A DNA stretch of 64,000 bases from Brevundimonas sp. SH203 (GCF_002157625.1 NZ_BDMM01000002.1:434001-498000), one strand, 5' to 3'. Shown: positions 7,114 through 16,523, counted from the first letter of the stretch. The notes: a model not told the origin generated them from the letters alone. Numbers and translations: made by a program.

Positions 7114-8705
7114 CGGCCGCCTCCGCCCAGAACCGCTTGGATATAGCCTTGGGGTTCGGCCAGCCAGGCGGCGGTGTGGTCGGTGTAGATCAGGCCCGAA
7201 CCAGCGAAGACGGCCAGAAGGACGCAGGCGCCGAGCAGGCCCGCGACTGCCGTGATCTCGGCCGCCCCGACCACGAAGGCCGGCGCATCGTCGTCCCGTG
7301 TCCAGATGGCGCCGACGCCCAGCCGCGTCAGGCCGATCAGGACGCCCAGGCTGGATGCCGACAGCACCGCCACCAGCATCCACTGCGTCGGCCCGCCGCC
7401 CCTGATCAGGGCGTCGATCATCGACAACTTGCCGACGAAGCCGGCCAGGGGCGGCATACCCGCCACCATCAGTGTGCAGATCAGAAAGGCGCCGCCCAGG
7501 GCCGCCACGGCCGCCGGAATGATCAGGCCGGGCTCGTTGCGTTCGTCGTCGTCGAACGGGTCGCGATATTCGTCGTCGAAGACGGCCCGCGCCTCTCCCA
7601 CATCCGCCTCGCGCCCGCGTTGAAGGATTTCGGCCAGTAGGAACAGGGCCGCGCAGGCCAGGGTGGACCCGATCAGATAGAACAGCGCGCCGCTGAGGGC
7701 CGCCGTATCCCCGACGCCCAGGATGGACAGCACGGTCCCCGACGAGATCATCACCCCGAACCCCGCTGCGCGTGACAGGTCGCGCGAGGCGATCAGGCCG
7801 AAGGTGCCGAAGGCGATGGTCGCCAGGCCGCCGACCATCAGCCAGGACAGGCCGAACCCGGCCGAGGCGCCGGCCTCCGCGCCGAACAGCAGCAGGCTGA
7901 GGCGGATGACCACATAGACCCCGACCTTGGACAGGATGGCGAAAACGGCCGCCGAGGGCGCGCTGGCCGCCGAATAGGTCGAAGTCAGCCAGAAGCCCAC
8001 CGGCCACATGGCGCACTTGATCAGAAAGGCCGTGCCCAGCACCGCCGCCCCGATGTGGAACAGGCCCAGGTCGCCCGCCGCGACGGCCGGCACGCGCAGC
8101 GCCAGATCGGCCATGTTCAAGGTGCCGGTCACGCCATAGATCAGGCTGACGCCGATCAGGAACAGCAGGGAGGCGGTCAGGTTGACGGCGATGTAGATGA
8201 CGCCCGCCCGCACCCTGGCCTCGCCCGATCCATGCAGGGCCAGGCCATACGACGCGGCCAGCATTACCTCGAAGAAGACGAACAGATTGAACAGGTCGCC
8301 GGTCAGAAGCGCGCCGTTCACCCCCATGATCAGCAGCAGGAACAGGGCGTGAAAGCGCGGGCCGGCCCGATCCCATCGCGCCAGGGCGAAGATCAGGGCG
8401 CACCCGCCCAGAACGCTGGTCAGGGCCACCATCATCGTCGACAGCCGGTCGGCGACCAGCACGATGCCATAGGGCGCGGCCCACGACCCCAACCGATAGA
8501 CCCGCGCGGTGTCGCCGCCCCCGACCGCGCCGTTCGCGCTTTCGTGCAGCAGAATCAGGGCCATGATCAGTATGGCCGCCATGGCCGCAAGGCTGAGCGA
8601 CGCCTTCAGGATGCGCCGGCGCTCGTCCACCAGCAGCATGGCCGAAGCGATGATCATGGGCAGGACGATGGGGCCGATGATCAGATGGGCGTGCCAGTCG
8701 GTCAT
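7110..8705 (-). CDS. mnhD: Mrp/Mnh cation:proton antiporter subunit D
   Basis: A 531-residue polytopic membrane protein homologous to the proton-pumping subunits NuoM/NuoN of complex I and forming one of the two ion-channel subunits of the antiporter. The conserved core includes LLTGDLFNLFVFFEVMLAASYGL, with the essential Glu in helix 5, and KCAMWPVGFWL with the lysine of helix 7. A roughly 30-residue acidic insert (around READVGEARAVFDDEYRDPFDDDE) sits in a cytoplasmic loop. It overlaps both neighbours by four bases. Confidence 0.95.
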   Translation of the reverse strand: MTDWHAHLIIGPIVLPMIIASAMLLVDERRRILKASLSLAAMAAILIMALILLHESANGAVGGGDTARVYRLGSWAAPYGIVLVADRLSTMMVALTSVLGGCALIFALARWDRAGPRFHALFLLLIMGVNGALLTGDLFNLFVFFEVMLAASYGLALHGSGEARVRAGVIYIAVNLTASLLFLIGVSLIYGVTGTLNMADLALRVPAVAAGDLGLFHIGAAVLGTAFLIKCAMWPVGFWLTSTYSAASAPSAAVFAILSKVGVYVVIRLSLLLFGAEAGASAGFGLSWLMVGGLATIAFGTFGLIASRDLSRAAGFGVMISSGTVLSILGVGDTAALSGALFYLIGSTLACAALFLLAEILQRGREADVGEARAVFDDEYRDPFDDDERNEPGLIIPAAVAALGGAFLICTLMVAGMPPLAGFVGKLSMIDALIRGGGPTQWMLVAVLSASSLGVLIGLTRLGVGAIWTRDDDAPAFVVGAAEITAVAGLLGACVLLAVFAGSGLIYTDHTAAWLAEPQGYIQAVLGGGGR

Positions 8706-9046
8706 GCGTCCGGCTCCTTGCCGTCGACATGGTCGCTGCCGGTGATGCCGCGCGCCGCCAGGATGACCACCAGGAACAGGGCCGTCAGGGCGAAGCTGAT
8801 GACGATGGCGGTCAGGACCAGGGCCTGGGGCGTCGGGTCGGTGTAACGCGCCGGGTCGGACACGCCGCCCGCCAGCACCGGCGGGGCGCCCGACTTCAGC
8901 CGGCCCATGGCGAAGATGAAGATGTTGACCGCATAGGACAGCAGCGACAGCCCCATGATGACCTGGAAGGTGCGCGGTCGCAGCAGCAGCCAGACGCCGG
9001 AGGCGGCCAGAACGCCGATGGCCAGGGCCAGAACCAGCTCCATCAT
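8702..9046 (-). CDS. mnhC: Mrp/Mnh cation:proton antiporter subunit C
   Basis: A 114-residue three-helix subunit homologous to NuoK. Signature segments are GVWLLLRPRTFQVIMGLSLLSYAVNIFIFAMG and DPTPQALVLTAIVISFALTALFLV, the latter with the conserved TPQALVLTAIVI of MrpC/PhaC. Two ATG codons stand side by side (9046 and 9043); the first overlaps the stop of the upstream fused gene by four bases. Confidence 0.95.
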   Translation of the reverse strand: MMELVLALAIGVLAASGVWLLLRPRTFQVIMGLSLLSYAVNIFIFAMGRLKSGAPPVLAGGVSDPARYTDPTPQALVLTAIVISFALTALFLVVILAARGITGSDHVDGKEPDA

Positions 9047-11961
9047 GACGGCTCTCCTTCCTCGGCGTCCCTCTGTTTGGGTTTTCGCAGCGACTGGTGC
9101 GCCAGGGCCACCAGCGTCAGGACCGTGGCGCCGACCACCAGCACCACGACGCCCAGGTCGAACAGAACCGCGCTGGCCAGCGGCACGCGGCCCAGGATCG
9201 GCAGATCGGCGTACTGGAACCACGAGGTCAGGAACGGATAGCCGAACAGCCATGAGCCGACGCCGCTGAGCGCCGCGATCACCAGACCGGCGCCGATCCA
9301 GACGATGGGCCGGATCGCCAGCCGCTCCTCCACCCAACGCGCGCCCGACGCCATATACTGCAGCACGAAGGCGATCGACAGCGCGACGCCCGCCGCGAAC
9401 CCGCCGCCCGGCAGGTCATGCCCGCGCAGGAACAGATGCACGGCCAACAGGATGATGAAGGGAAACAGCCAGCGCATGACCACGCGGGGGATCAGCATGG
9501 TCTCCTTCAGCGTATCGCCTTCCGACCGGCTCTCGTGCGCGCGATCCGAGGCGTTCTGAACCCGCTGCTGTTTGGGCCCCGACAGGGTGTCGTCGGCGGG
9601 CCGGAACCGGCGCAACAGGGCGAAGACGGTCAGGCCGACGACGCCCAGCACCGTGATCTCTCCGAAGGTGTCGAAGGCGCGGAAGTCGACCAGAATGACG
9701 TTGACGATGTTGCGCCCGCCCGCGTCCTTATAGGCGTGTTCGACGAAGAAACGGGAAATGCCCTCGACCGACGGCCGCGTCATGACGGCGTAGGCGATGG
9801 CGGCCAGAGCGGTCCCGACGGCGGCGGCGATGATCAGGTCGATGCGGCGACGGACGCGGGACCGTTTCTCCATGGCCGGGGGCAGGCGGATGAACTCCAG
9901 CCGTTTGGGCAGCCAGCGCAGACCCAGCAGCAGCAGAACGGTCGTCACCACCTCGACCAGCAACTGGGTCACGGCCAGATCCGGCGCCGACAGCCAGACG
10001 AAGGACAGGCAACTGGCCAGGCCCGCCCCGCCCATCAGCACCACGGCGGCCAGCCGGTGGTATTTCGCCTGCCACGCCGCCGCGACCGCGCAGCCCGCGC
10101 CGATCAGCCACAGACCGGCGAAGGCCCAGTCGGCCAGGCTCGGCGTCGGCAGGATCGGCTGGACGACCAGCCCGCCGCCTGTCGCGGCCAGCCCGCCCGC
10201 CAGCAGGGCGACCAGGACGATGGCGCGCAGCTGCGGCTGCTGGCGCGTCGCCCCGAACAGGCGAACCAGGGCGTCCGACCCCTTGAACAGGCCCGTCATG
10301 GTCTTCTCGAACAGCCAGCCGCCGTTCAGACGTTTCCAGCCCCACGGCCCGCCGCGCGGATTGGCGTTGATGCGTGAGCCGAAGGCGACGTAAAGCGCCA
10401 CGCCGCCGCCCAGGGCGATCAGGCTCAGCACCAGCGGCAGGTTGAACCCGTGCCACAGGGCCAGGCTGTAATAGGGCAGGTTGAAGCCCAGCACCGAGAC
10501 GGCGGCGCTTTTCAGGAACGGCCCCACGGTCACGGCCGGGAAGACGCCGACGACCAGACACAGACCCACCAGCACCTCGACCGGCCGCCGCATCCAGGCC
10601 GGCGGCTCGTGCGGCGTGCGATCCAGCTCGGTCGGCGGCGGGCCGAAGAAGGTCGTGTGGATGAAGCGCAGCGAATACAGGACGCTGAAGGCGCTGGCCA
10701 GGGTGGCCAAGGCGGGCAGCAGCAGGTTCAGCCCGTGGGTGTTCACGCTGGCCACGGCCTCGGCCAGGAACATCTCCTTGGACAGGAAGCCGTTCAGCAG
10801 GGGCACGCCCGCCATCGCCGCCGCCGCCACCATGGCCAGGGTGGCGGTGAAGGGCATGAAGCGGAACAGGCCGCTCAGCTTTCGCATATCCCGCGTGCCG
10901 GCCTCGTGGTCGATGATGCCGGCGGCCATGAAAAGCGACGCCTTGAAGGTGGCGTGGTTCACCGTGTGGAAGATGGCGGCGATACAGCCCAGCGGACTGC
11001 CCAGCCCCAGCAGCAGCACGATCAATCCCAGATGGCTGATGGTCGAATAGGCCAGAAGACCCTTCAGATCGTGCTGGAAGATGGCGCACCAGGCGCCGAG
11101 CAGCAGGGTGGCCAGACCCATGCCCCCGACGATCAGATACCAGCTCTCGGTCCCCGCAAAGACCGGCCAGAACCGGATCAGCAGGAAGACGCCCGCCTTC
11201 ACCATGGTCGCCGAATGCAGATAGGCGCTGACCGGCGTGGGCGCGGCCATGGCGCGGGGCAGCCAGAAGTGGAAGGGGAACTGGGCGCTCTTGGTCATCG
11301 CCCCCGCCAGCAACAGCAGCAGGGCGGGCAGATAGAGCGGGCTGTCTTGGATCGCCTTTCGCGACGCCAGAACGACATCCAGATCGTAGCTGCCGACGAT
11401 CCGTCCGATCAGGATCATCCCGACCAGCAGCGCGATCCCGCCCGTCGCTGTGACGGTCAGGGCCATGCGCGAGCCTTCGCGCGCGGCCGGATTCTGGTGC
11501 CAGTAGCCGATCAGCAGGAAGGAGAAGAGGCTGGTCAGCTCCCAGAAGACCACCAGCTGAATCAGGTTGCCCGACAGCACCACCCCCTGCATCGCCCCCA
11601 TGAAGGCCAACAGGAAGGAGAAGAAGCGCGGCACCGGGTCTTTCGGCGACATATAATAGCGGGCGTACAGCACCACCAAGGCGCCGATGCCCAGGATCAG
11701 GGCGCTGAACAGCCAGGAAAGCCCGTCCAGCCGCAGCGCAAGATTGACCCCCAGCGACGGCAGCCAGGGGATTTCGAACTTCAGCGTCTCGCCGTCCTGG
11801 AACATCGGCCACAGCGCCGCCAGACACCCCAGGCTGATCAGGGCCACGATCCACGACAGGATGGCGGCGGCCGTTCGGGCGTGACGCGGCAGACCGGCCG
11901 CCGCGATCGCGCCCATGAAGGGCAAAATCAGGATGATCAGAAGGAGAAAGCTGATGGACAT
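9043..11961 (-). CDS. mnhA: Fused Mrp/Mnh antiporter subunits A and B (PhaAB type)
   Basis: A 972-residue membrane protein, the first gene of the operon. Residues 1 to about 800 are MrpA: a NuoL-like N-terminal antiporter domain (LVVFWELTSLFSFLLIGYWHQ, KSAQFPFHFWLPRAMAAPTPVSAYLHSATMVKAG) and the NuoJ-like C-terminal extension. From about residue 822 (MLIPRVVMRWLFPF) an MrpB domain follows with the hallmark RGHDLPGGGFAAGVALSIAFVLQYMASG. Fusion of A and B is the known arrangement in group 2 Mrp (Pha) systems of Alphaproteobacteria. Whether the ion is Na+ or K+ cannot be read from sequence alone. Confidence 0.95.
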   Translation of the reverse strand: MSISFLLLIILILPFMGAIAAAGLPRHARTAAAILSWIVALISLGCLAALWPMFQDGETLKFEIPWLPSLGVNLALRLDGLSWLFSALILGIGALVVLYARYYMSPKDPVPRFFSFLLAFMGAMQGVVLSGNLIQLVVFWELTSLFSFLLIGYWHQNPAAREGSRMALTVTATGGIALLVGMILIGRIVGSYDLDVVLASRKAIQDSPLYLPALLLLLAGAMTKSAQFPFHFWLPRAMAAPTPVSAYLHSATMVKAGVFLLIRFWPVFAGTESWYLIVGGMGLATLLLGAWCAIFQHDLKGLLAYSTISHLGLIVLLLGLGSPLGCIAAIFHTVNHATFKASLFMAAGIIDHEAGTRDMRKLSGLFRFMPFTATLAMVAAAAMAGVPLLNGFLSKEMFLAEAVASVNTHGLNLLLPALATLASAFSVLYSLRFIHTTFFGPPPTELDRTPHEPPAWMRRPVEVLVGLCLVVGVFPAVTVGPFLKSAAVSVLGFNLPYYSLALWHGFNLPLVLSLIALGGGVALYVAFGSRINANPRGGPWGWKRLNGGWLFEKTMTGLFKGSDALVRLFGATRQQPQLRAIVLVALLAGGLAATGGGLVVQPILPTPSLADWAFAGLWLIGAGCAVAAAWQAKYHRLAAVVLMGGAGLASCLSFVWLSAPDLAVTQLLVEVVTTVLLLLGLRWLPKRLEFIRLPPAMEKRSRVRRRIDLIIAAAVGTALAAIAYAVMTRPSVEGISRFFVEHAYKDAGGRNIVNVILVDFRAFDTFGEITVLGVVGLTVFALLRRFRPADDTLSGPKQQRVQNASDRAHESRSEGDTLKETMLIPRVVMRWLFPFIILLAVHLFLRGHDLPGGGFAAGVALSIAFVLQYMASGARWVEERLAIRPIVWIGAGLVIAALSGVGSWLFGYPFLTSWFQYADLPILGRVPLASAVLFDLGVVVLVVGATVLTLVALAHQSLRKPKQRDAEEGEPS

Positions 11962-12236
11962 CGAGGCGGCGCGTCTCTCCGAATGATCGCGGGTGGCTTT
12001 GGCGAACGCTCAAGGTTCGCCATGGTTCTCACCTACGGACTGGAAAGCGGGGCGTCAAAGCGACACCAGGGCGCGGCTGGTTGGCGGTTTTCAAGGTCAG
12101 AGACGCGCTGAACACGCCATCGCGAATCGATGAACCGGATTCGTCGGGCGATCTTCACAAGTGAAGTGGCGAATACTGAAACGAACTTTTGAATGTCTGG
12201 TCCCGGCGACCACGCCTGACGACCTTTACACCAGAG

Positions 12237-12311
12237 TGGCTCCGCAGGTAGGATTCGAACCTACGACCAGCCGATTAACAGTCGGCTGCTCTACCACTGA
12301 GCTACTGCGGA
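12237..12311 (-). tRNA. tRNA-Asn (GTT)
   Basis: A 75-nt cloverleaf on the minus strand. The acceptor stem pairs TCCGCAG with CTGCGGA, followed by discriminator G and an encoded CCA. The D arm is GCTCAGTGGTAGAGC, the anticodon loop CTGTTAA gives anticodon GTT, and the T arm carries GGTTCGAATCC. All stems are intact. Confidence 0.97.
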
Positions 12312-12360
12312 ACATCTGCTCGGGAGGCGGGCCTATAGCAGCGGGTGTTCCGATCTTGCA

Positions 12361-13185
12361 ATGGGAAATCGAACCATCGAGCCGATAATTGTCGAAGACC
12401 CCGAGGACCCGCGCGTCGCCGCCTATCGCGACATTCGCGAGCGCGATCTGACGGGGCGCCAGGGCCTGTTCATCGCGGAAGGGGAGGTGGTGGTGCGCGG
12501 TCTGGCGTCCGGCGCCTCGCGCTGTCGACCCCTGTCGCTGCTGCTGGCGGAAAAGCGCGTGGCCGCCTTGGACGACGTCATCCGGGCGCTGCCGGCGGAC
12601 GCGCCGGTCTATGTCGCGCGTCAGGCGGTGCTGGATCGGATCGCCGGGTTCGAACTGCACCGGGGCATTCTGGCCCTGGGCGAAAAGCCCGCGCCGCCGC
12701 CGTTGCAGGCCCTGCTGGCGGACGTGGCGGCGGACGATGTCTTCGTCGTCGCCAGCGGAATCGGCAATCACGACAATATGGGCGGTCTGTTCCGCAACGC
12801 CGCCGCCTTCGGGGCCAGGGCCGTGCTGCTGGATTCGACCTGCTGCGATCCCTTCTATCGCAAGGCCATCCGGGTTTCGGTCGGGGCGGTGTTGCGCACG
12901 CCGTTCGCCGTCGCCCCTTCGTCCGACATTCTGGACGCCTTGACCCGGGCGCGTGTCGAGGTCCTGGCCCTGACCCCTTCGGCGGGCCAGCGTCTGGCGG
13001 ATTATCGACGCAAGGGGCCGGTCGCGGTGGTGCTGGGGTCGGAGGGGCCGGGCCTGCCGCAGGCGGTCATCGACCGCTGTCGCCCCATCGGCATCGCCAT
13101 GGCGGGGGGATTCGATTCGCTGAACGTCGCGGCGACCAGCGCGGTCGCCCTGCATCATCTGACCACGACGGTTCTGGAGGCCTGA
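12361..13185 (+). CDS. SpoU (TrmH) family RNA 2'-O-methyltransferase
   Basis: A 274-residue SPOUT-superfamily enzyme that methylates a ribose 2'-OH of rRNA or tRNA. The three knot motifs are present in the C-terminal half: GIGNHDNMGGLFRNAAAFG (motif 1), VLGSEGPGLP (motif 2) and FDSLNVAATSAVALHHL (motif 3). The N-terminal 100 residues form the SpoU substrate-binding domain (GLFIAEGEVVVRGL). The target nucleotide cannot be assigned. The gene sits between two tRNA genes of the opposite strand and ends in a clear terminator. Confidence 0.93.
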   Translation: MGNRTIEPIIVEDPEDPRVAAYRDIRERDLTGRQGLFIAEGEVVVRGLASGASRCRPLSLLLAEKRVAALDDVIRALPADAPVYVARQAVLDRIAGFELHRGILALGEKPAPPPLQALLADVAADDVFVVASGIGNHDNMGGLFRNAAAFGARAVLLDSTCCDPFYRKAIRVSVGAVLRTPFAVAPSSDILDALTRARVEVLALTPSAGQRLADYRRKGPVAVVLGSEGPGLPQAVIDRCRPIGIAMAGGFDSLNVAATSAVALHHLTTTVLEA

Positions 13186-13191
13186 AACGAA

Positions 13192-13215
13192 AAGGCCGCC
13201 CCTGGGGGCGGCCTT
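13192..13215 (+). terminator. Intrinsic terminator after the SpoU methyltransferase
   Basis: An 11-bp GC-rich stem, AAGGCCGCCCC paired with GGGGCGGCCTT, with a two-base loop. The A and T ends make it usable in both directions, so it could also end transcripts from the tRNA-Cys side. Confidence 0.75.
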
Positions 13216-13232
13216 CGTCCGTATCGTCGCAA

Positions 13233-13306
13233 TGGAGGCCTGACCGGGAATCGAACCCGGGTGCAAGGATTTGCAGTCCTCTGCGTCACCACTCCGCCAT
13301 CAGGCC
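13233..13306 (-). tRNA. tRNA-Cys (GCA)
   Basis: A 74-nt cloverleaf on the minus strand with acceptor stem GGCCTGA/TCAGGCC, discriminator T and encoded CCA. The anticodon loop CTGCAAA gives GCA. The T arm is CCGGGTTCGATTCCCGG and the D arm GGCGGAGTGGTGACGC. It is separated from the SpoU gene terminator by 17 bases. Confidence 0.97.
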
Positions 13307-13367
13307 GCTTTTGATCCCCGATTTCTCGGAGGCGGTCATTGCGAGGGGCGTTCGCTATCAGATCGGA

Positions 13368-13396
13368 TTGTCCGCTGCAACGCACGGACCTATAAG
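13368..13396 (+). promoter_or_regulatory. Predicted promoter for the PCMT-like gene
   Basis: TTGTCC (13368-13373) and TATAAG (13391-13396) are 17 bases apart, and the -10 context CCTATAAGC resembles the Caulobacter housekeeping -10 element GCTANAWC. It would begin the message near 13403, 38 bases before the ATG at 13441. Confidence 0.5.
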
Positions 13397-13440
13397 CGCG
13401 CGAGTTTTCCTCCCGGATTATCGTTGAAGGCTGCCCACAG

Positions 13441-14070
13441 ATGGATTTCACCGCCGAGCGCAAGGCTATGGTCGACTCGCAGGTGCGGGTGAACGACGTG
13501 ACGGATCGCGCGATTCACTTGGCCATGATGGCCGTGCCGCGCGAACAGTTCTGTGCGCCCGACCGCGCCTTCGCCGCCTATTCCGAAGAGGCCCTGCCCA
13601 TCGCCGGGGATCGCCGCCTGATGCCGGCGCGCGACGTGGCCAAGCTGTTGCAGGCCGCCGATGCGCGGGAAGGGGGAAAGGCCCTGGCCGTCGCCGCCCC
13701 CTACGCCGCCGCCCTTCTGGCCCGGATGGGTTTGACCGTCACGGCCCAGGAATCGGACGAGGCCGTGTTCGGCATTGTCGGAGAGGCCCTGTCCGCAGAG
13801 GGTGTCGCAACGATGGTTCAGCCGCTTTCGCAGCCGGCCGGCGAAAACTGGGATCTGATCGTGTCCGAGGGCGGGGTCGCGGCCCTGCCCGAATCGTGGA
13901 GCGCCGCGCTGCGTCCCGGCGGGCGCATCGTGGTGGTCGAGCGTCGCGGCGCCATCGGCAAGGCGGCCCTGTTCGTGAAGACGCCCGAGGGGCTGTCGCG
14001 CCGCGAACTGTTCGATTCCTCGCCGGCGGTCCTTGCCGAGTTGACGCCGGCGCCTACCTTCGCGCTGTAG
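13441..14070 (+). CDS. Protein-L-isoaspartate O-methyltransferase-like protein, cofactor motif degenerate
   Basis: A 209-residue member of the PCMT fold family. The N-terminal helices (ERKAMVDSQVRVNDVTDRAI, then VPREQFCAP) and the segments following the sheet (LIVSEGGVAALPESWSAALRPGGRIVVVE) fit. However, the SAM-binding glycine motif expected as EIGTGSGY-like is replaced by ALAVAAPYAAALLARMG, so methyltransferase activity is doubtful. In Caulobacter a gene of this kind precedes the TolC-family gene next to popZ, as here. It probably shares a transcript with the tolC gene 136 bases downstream. Confidence 0.75.
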   Translation: MDFTAERKAMVDSQVRVNDVTDRAIHLAMMAVPREQFCAPDRAFAAYSEEALPIAGDRRLMPARDVAKLLQAADAREGGKALAVAAPYAAALLARMGLTVTAQESDEAVFGIVGEALSAEGVATMVQPLSQPAGENWDLIVSEGGVAALPESWSAALRPGGRIVVVERRGAIGKAALFVKTPEGLSRRELFDSSPAVLAELTPAPTFAL

Positions 14071-14206
14071 TGGCGCCATCGCCGAGCGACGCATCGCGCG
14101 CCGGCGACCGTGAATAAAACTTAACTGGCGTGTGGTTCAGTCAGGCCGCAGTTACGCCTGAGAAACATTCGGGCGTTCCTTTCGGGGCGTCGGGCAAGGA
14201 CGGACA

Positions 14207-15742
14207 ATGTTGAAACGCTCGCGTGTGCTGGCTTCGGCCGCAGTTGTCGCCGTGATGACCGGCCTGGGCGCGCCGGCCTGGGCCGAGACGCTTCAGGACG
14301 CCATCGCCCTGGCCTATCGCACCAATCCCAACCTGCTGGCTCAGCGCGCCAGCCAGCGCGCGCTGGACGAGACGGTGGTTCAGGCGCGTTCGGGCCTGCG
14401 CCCGACGCTCAGCGCCTCGGCCGGGGTCGACTATTCCCGCAACGACTTCCCCGCCGTGACCCAGTTCGTCGACACCAACAACGACGGCATCCCGGACACC
14501 CAGGTCTCGACCTCCTCGTCCGAGACACAGGGCGCCAATGTCGGCGTCAGCCTGAGCCAGAATCTGTGGACCGGCGGCCGCACGGCGCGCGCCATCGACC
14601 AGGCCCGCGCCGGCGTTCTGGCCGGTCGCGAAAACCTGCGTCAGATCGAACAGTCGGTCATGCTGTCGGTCATCCAGGCCTATGTGAACGTGACCCGCGA
14701 CATGGAGATCCTGCGTATCCGCCAGGAGAACCTCAGCGTCCTGCAACGCCAGCTGGAAGAGACCAGCGCCCGCTTCGAGGTGGGGGAGATCACCCGCACC
14801 GACGTCGCCCAGGCCGAGGCGTCCCAGGCCCAGTCCGAGGCCGATCTGGCCAACGCCCAGGCGCAACTGGCCACCTCGCGCGCCGCCTACGCCGCCGTCG
14901 TGGGCCAGTCGCCGACTGATCTGGAGGCCGCGCCGACCCTGCCGGACGTGCCGACCGACTTCGACGTCGCCATGGAGACGGCGTTGCAGCGCAATCCCGG
15001 CATCCTGGCCGCTACGTATCAGTTGCAGGGGGCCGAGGCCGCCGTCGCCGCCGCCCGTTCGGAATATATGCCGTCGGTGCGCGCCACCGCCTCCTATGGC
15101 GGATCGTCCAACGATCTGGGCGACCTGGGCCAGCTTGCCGACCGCCGCAGCTTCACCGCCGGCGCCACCCTGTCGGTGCCGCTGTTCACCGGCGGGCTGA
15201 ACCAGTCGCGCGTGGCACAGGCGCTGGAGCGCGCCAACGCCGCCCAGATGGCCATCGAGGGCGAACGCCGCACCGTGCTTCAGAACGTCAGCTCGGCCTA
15301 CGCCCAGGTCCTGTCGACCCGCGCCAATGTGACGGCCGGGACGGAGGCGGTGCGCGCCGCCTCCGTCGCCGCCGAGGGCGTCCGTCAGGAGGCGCAGGTG
15401 GGCCTGCGCACCACCCTGGACGTGCTGAACCAGGAAGTGACGCTGCGCGCCTCCCAGACCGCCGTGGCCAGCGCCCGCGCCGCCGAATACGTCGCCCGCG
15501 CCTCTCTGCTGGCCGCCATGGGCCAGCTGGAAGGACCGGCGCTGAACCCGACCGTCGACGCCTACGACCCCAAGACCAACTACGATCAGGTCCAGGGTCG
15601 CGGCGGCCTGCCGTGGGACGGCGTGATCGAAGGCCTGGACCGCGTCGCCTCGCCGCCCATCGTGGGCGCCTTGGACGCGCCAGACGCGCCCATCGACACC
15701 CAGCTGAAGGGCGAGACGGTGCGCACCGCGCCCCGCAACTGA
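14207..15742 (+). CDS. TolC family outer membrane efflux/secretion protein
   Basis: A 511-residue outer membrane factor with a signal peptide ending PAWA-ETLQDAIALA. Two repeats of the OEP fold are visible: LAYRTNPNLLAQRASQRALDE and its partner LQRNPGILAATYQLQGAEAAVAAARSEYMP, each followed by barrel strands and long helices rich in Ala/Gln. It forms the trimeric outer-membrane channel of type I secretion or RND efflux systems. By position next to popZ it corresponds to RsaFb of Caulobacter, one of two TolC-like proteins for S-layer protein export there; the partner here is unknown because no ABC exporter or membrane fusion gene is adjacent. Confidence 0.93.
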   Translation: MLKRSRVLASAAVVAVMTGLGAPAWAETLQDAIALAYRTNPNLLAQRASQRALDETVVQARSGLRPTLSASAGVDYSRNDFPAVTQFVDTNNDGIPDTQVSTSSSETQGANVGVSLSQNLWTGGRTARAIDQARAGVLAGRENLRQIEQSVMLSVIQAYVNVTRDMEILRIRQENLSVLQRQLEETSARFEVGEITRTDVAQAEASQAQSEADLANAQAQLATSRAAYAAVVGQSPTDLEAAPTLPDVPTDFDVAMETALQRNPGILAATYQLQGAEAAVAAARSEYMPSVRATASYGGSSNDLGDLGQLADRRSFTAGATLSVPLFTGGLNQSRVAQALERANAAQMAIEGERRTVLQNVSSAYAQVLSTRANVTAGTEAVRAASVAAEGVRQEAQVGLRTTLDVLNQEVTLRASQTAVASARAAEYVARASLLAAMGQLEGPALNPTVDAYDPKTNYDQVQGRGGLPWDGVIEGLDRVASPPIVGALDAPDAPIDTQLKGETVRTAPRN

Positions 15743-15816
15743 CCCCCTAACCCGCGCCCCGCGAACGCAGCCCGTTGATTCCAGCGGGCGAAGATGCGAC
15801 GACAAGACAGAGATTC

Positions 15817-15840
15817 CAGACGATCCGTCGTCTGTCTTTG
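15817..15840 (+). terminator. Possible terminator between tolC and popZ
   Basis: A 7-bp stem CAGACGA / TCGTCTG with a four-base loop, followed by TCTTTG. Flanking bases (AAGACAGA and TCTGTCTT) can extend the pairing outward in an alternative fold. The U-tract is weak, so it may instead be an attenuator or processing site ahead of popZ. Confidence 0.35.
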
Positions 15841-15908
15841 TCCCGTTCGCGGCGCGCGGATCGTTCCGTGAGCCATCTTTCGTCCCAGGCCTCGCCCAAG
15901 GTTGCGCC

Positions 15909-16523
15909 ATGACCGATCAGTCCGCCCAGGAACCGACCATGGAAGAGATTCTGGCGTCGATTCGCCGGATCATCTCCGAAGACGAGGCGCCCGCCGAAAC
16001 CCCGGCCGCCGAATCGGCGCCTGAGGTCGAAACGCCGGCCGAAGTCGCAGCCGAGGCCCCGGCCGCTGCGGCCGAAACCGTCTTCGCCGCCCCTTTCGAG
16101 GCCGAAGCGGCGCCCGCCGTCGAGGACGATGTGCTGGACCTGACCGATCGTTACGAGCCCACGCCGGTCGAGACCATCGGCGACCTGGATGTCAGCCCGG
16201 TCGAACCCTATCAGGCGCCTGAGCCGCCCGCCGCTCCGTCCGTCGCCCCGGCTTCGGAGCCGGCCTACGACACTCTGGTCGGCGACAGCGCCGCCGCCAG
16301 CGCCGCCTCGGCCTTCGCGGGCCTGGCCGCCAGCTTCAAGAAGCCGGAACCCGCGCCGGCCGCCTCGACCGGCGACCTGCCCTTCGTCAGCGGCAATACG
16401 GTGGAGGCCATGGTCGCCGAAATGCTGCGGCCCATGCTGAAGGACTGGCTGGACGCCAATCTGCCGGCCATCGTCGAGGCCCAGGTACGCAAGGAAGTCG
16501 AACGCATCGCGCGCAGCGCCTAG
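15909..16523 (+). CDS. popZ: Polar organizing protein PopZ (DUF2497)
   Basis: A 204-residue protein with the three PopZ parts: the N-terminal partner-binding helix (QEPTMEEILASIRRIISEDE), a Pro/Glu/Ala-rich acidic disordered middle of about 120 residues, and a C-terminal oligomerization region (VSGNTVEAMVAEMLRPMLKDWLDANLPAIVEAQVRKEVERI). In Caulobacter PopZ forms polar condensates that anchor ParB-parS and recruit cell-cycle signalling proteins, including those around DivK and PleD, both encoded about 20 kb away in this window. The TolC/popZ/valS order is as in Caulobacter. Confidence 0.95.
   Translation: MTDQSAQEPTMEEILASIRRIISEDEAPAETPAAESAPEVETPAEVAAEAPAAAAETVFAAPFEAEAAPAVEDDVLDLTDRYEPTPVETIGDLDVSPVEPYQAPEPPAAPSVAPASEPAYDTLVGDSAAASAASAFAGLAASFKKPEPAPAASTGDLPFVSGNTVEAMVAEMLRPMLKDWLDANLPAIVEAQVRKEVERIARSA

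Noticed and set aside
10450-12111. Open frame of about 553 codons on the plus strand across mnhA
   Set aside because: Antisense to the antiporter subunit with clear membrane-protein content; the shadow product is Gln/Arg/His-rich.
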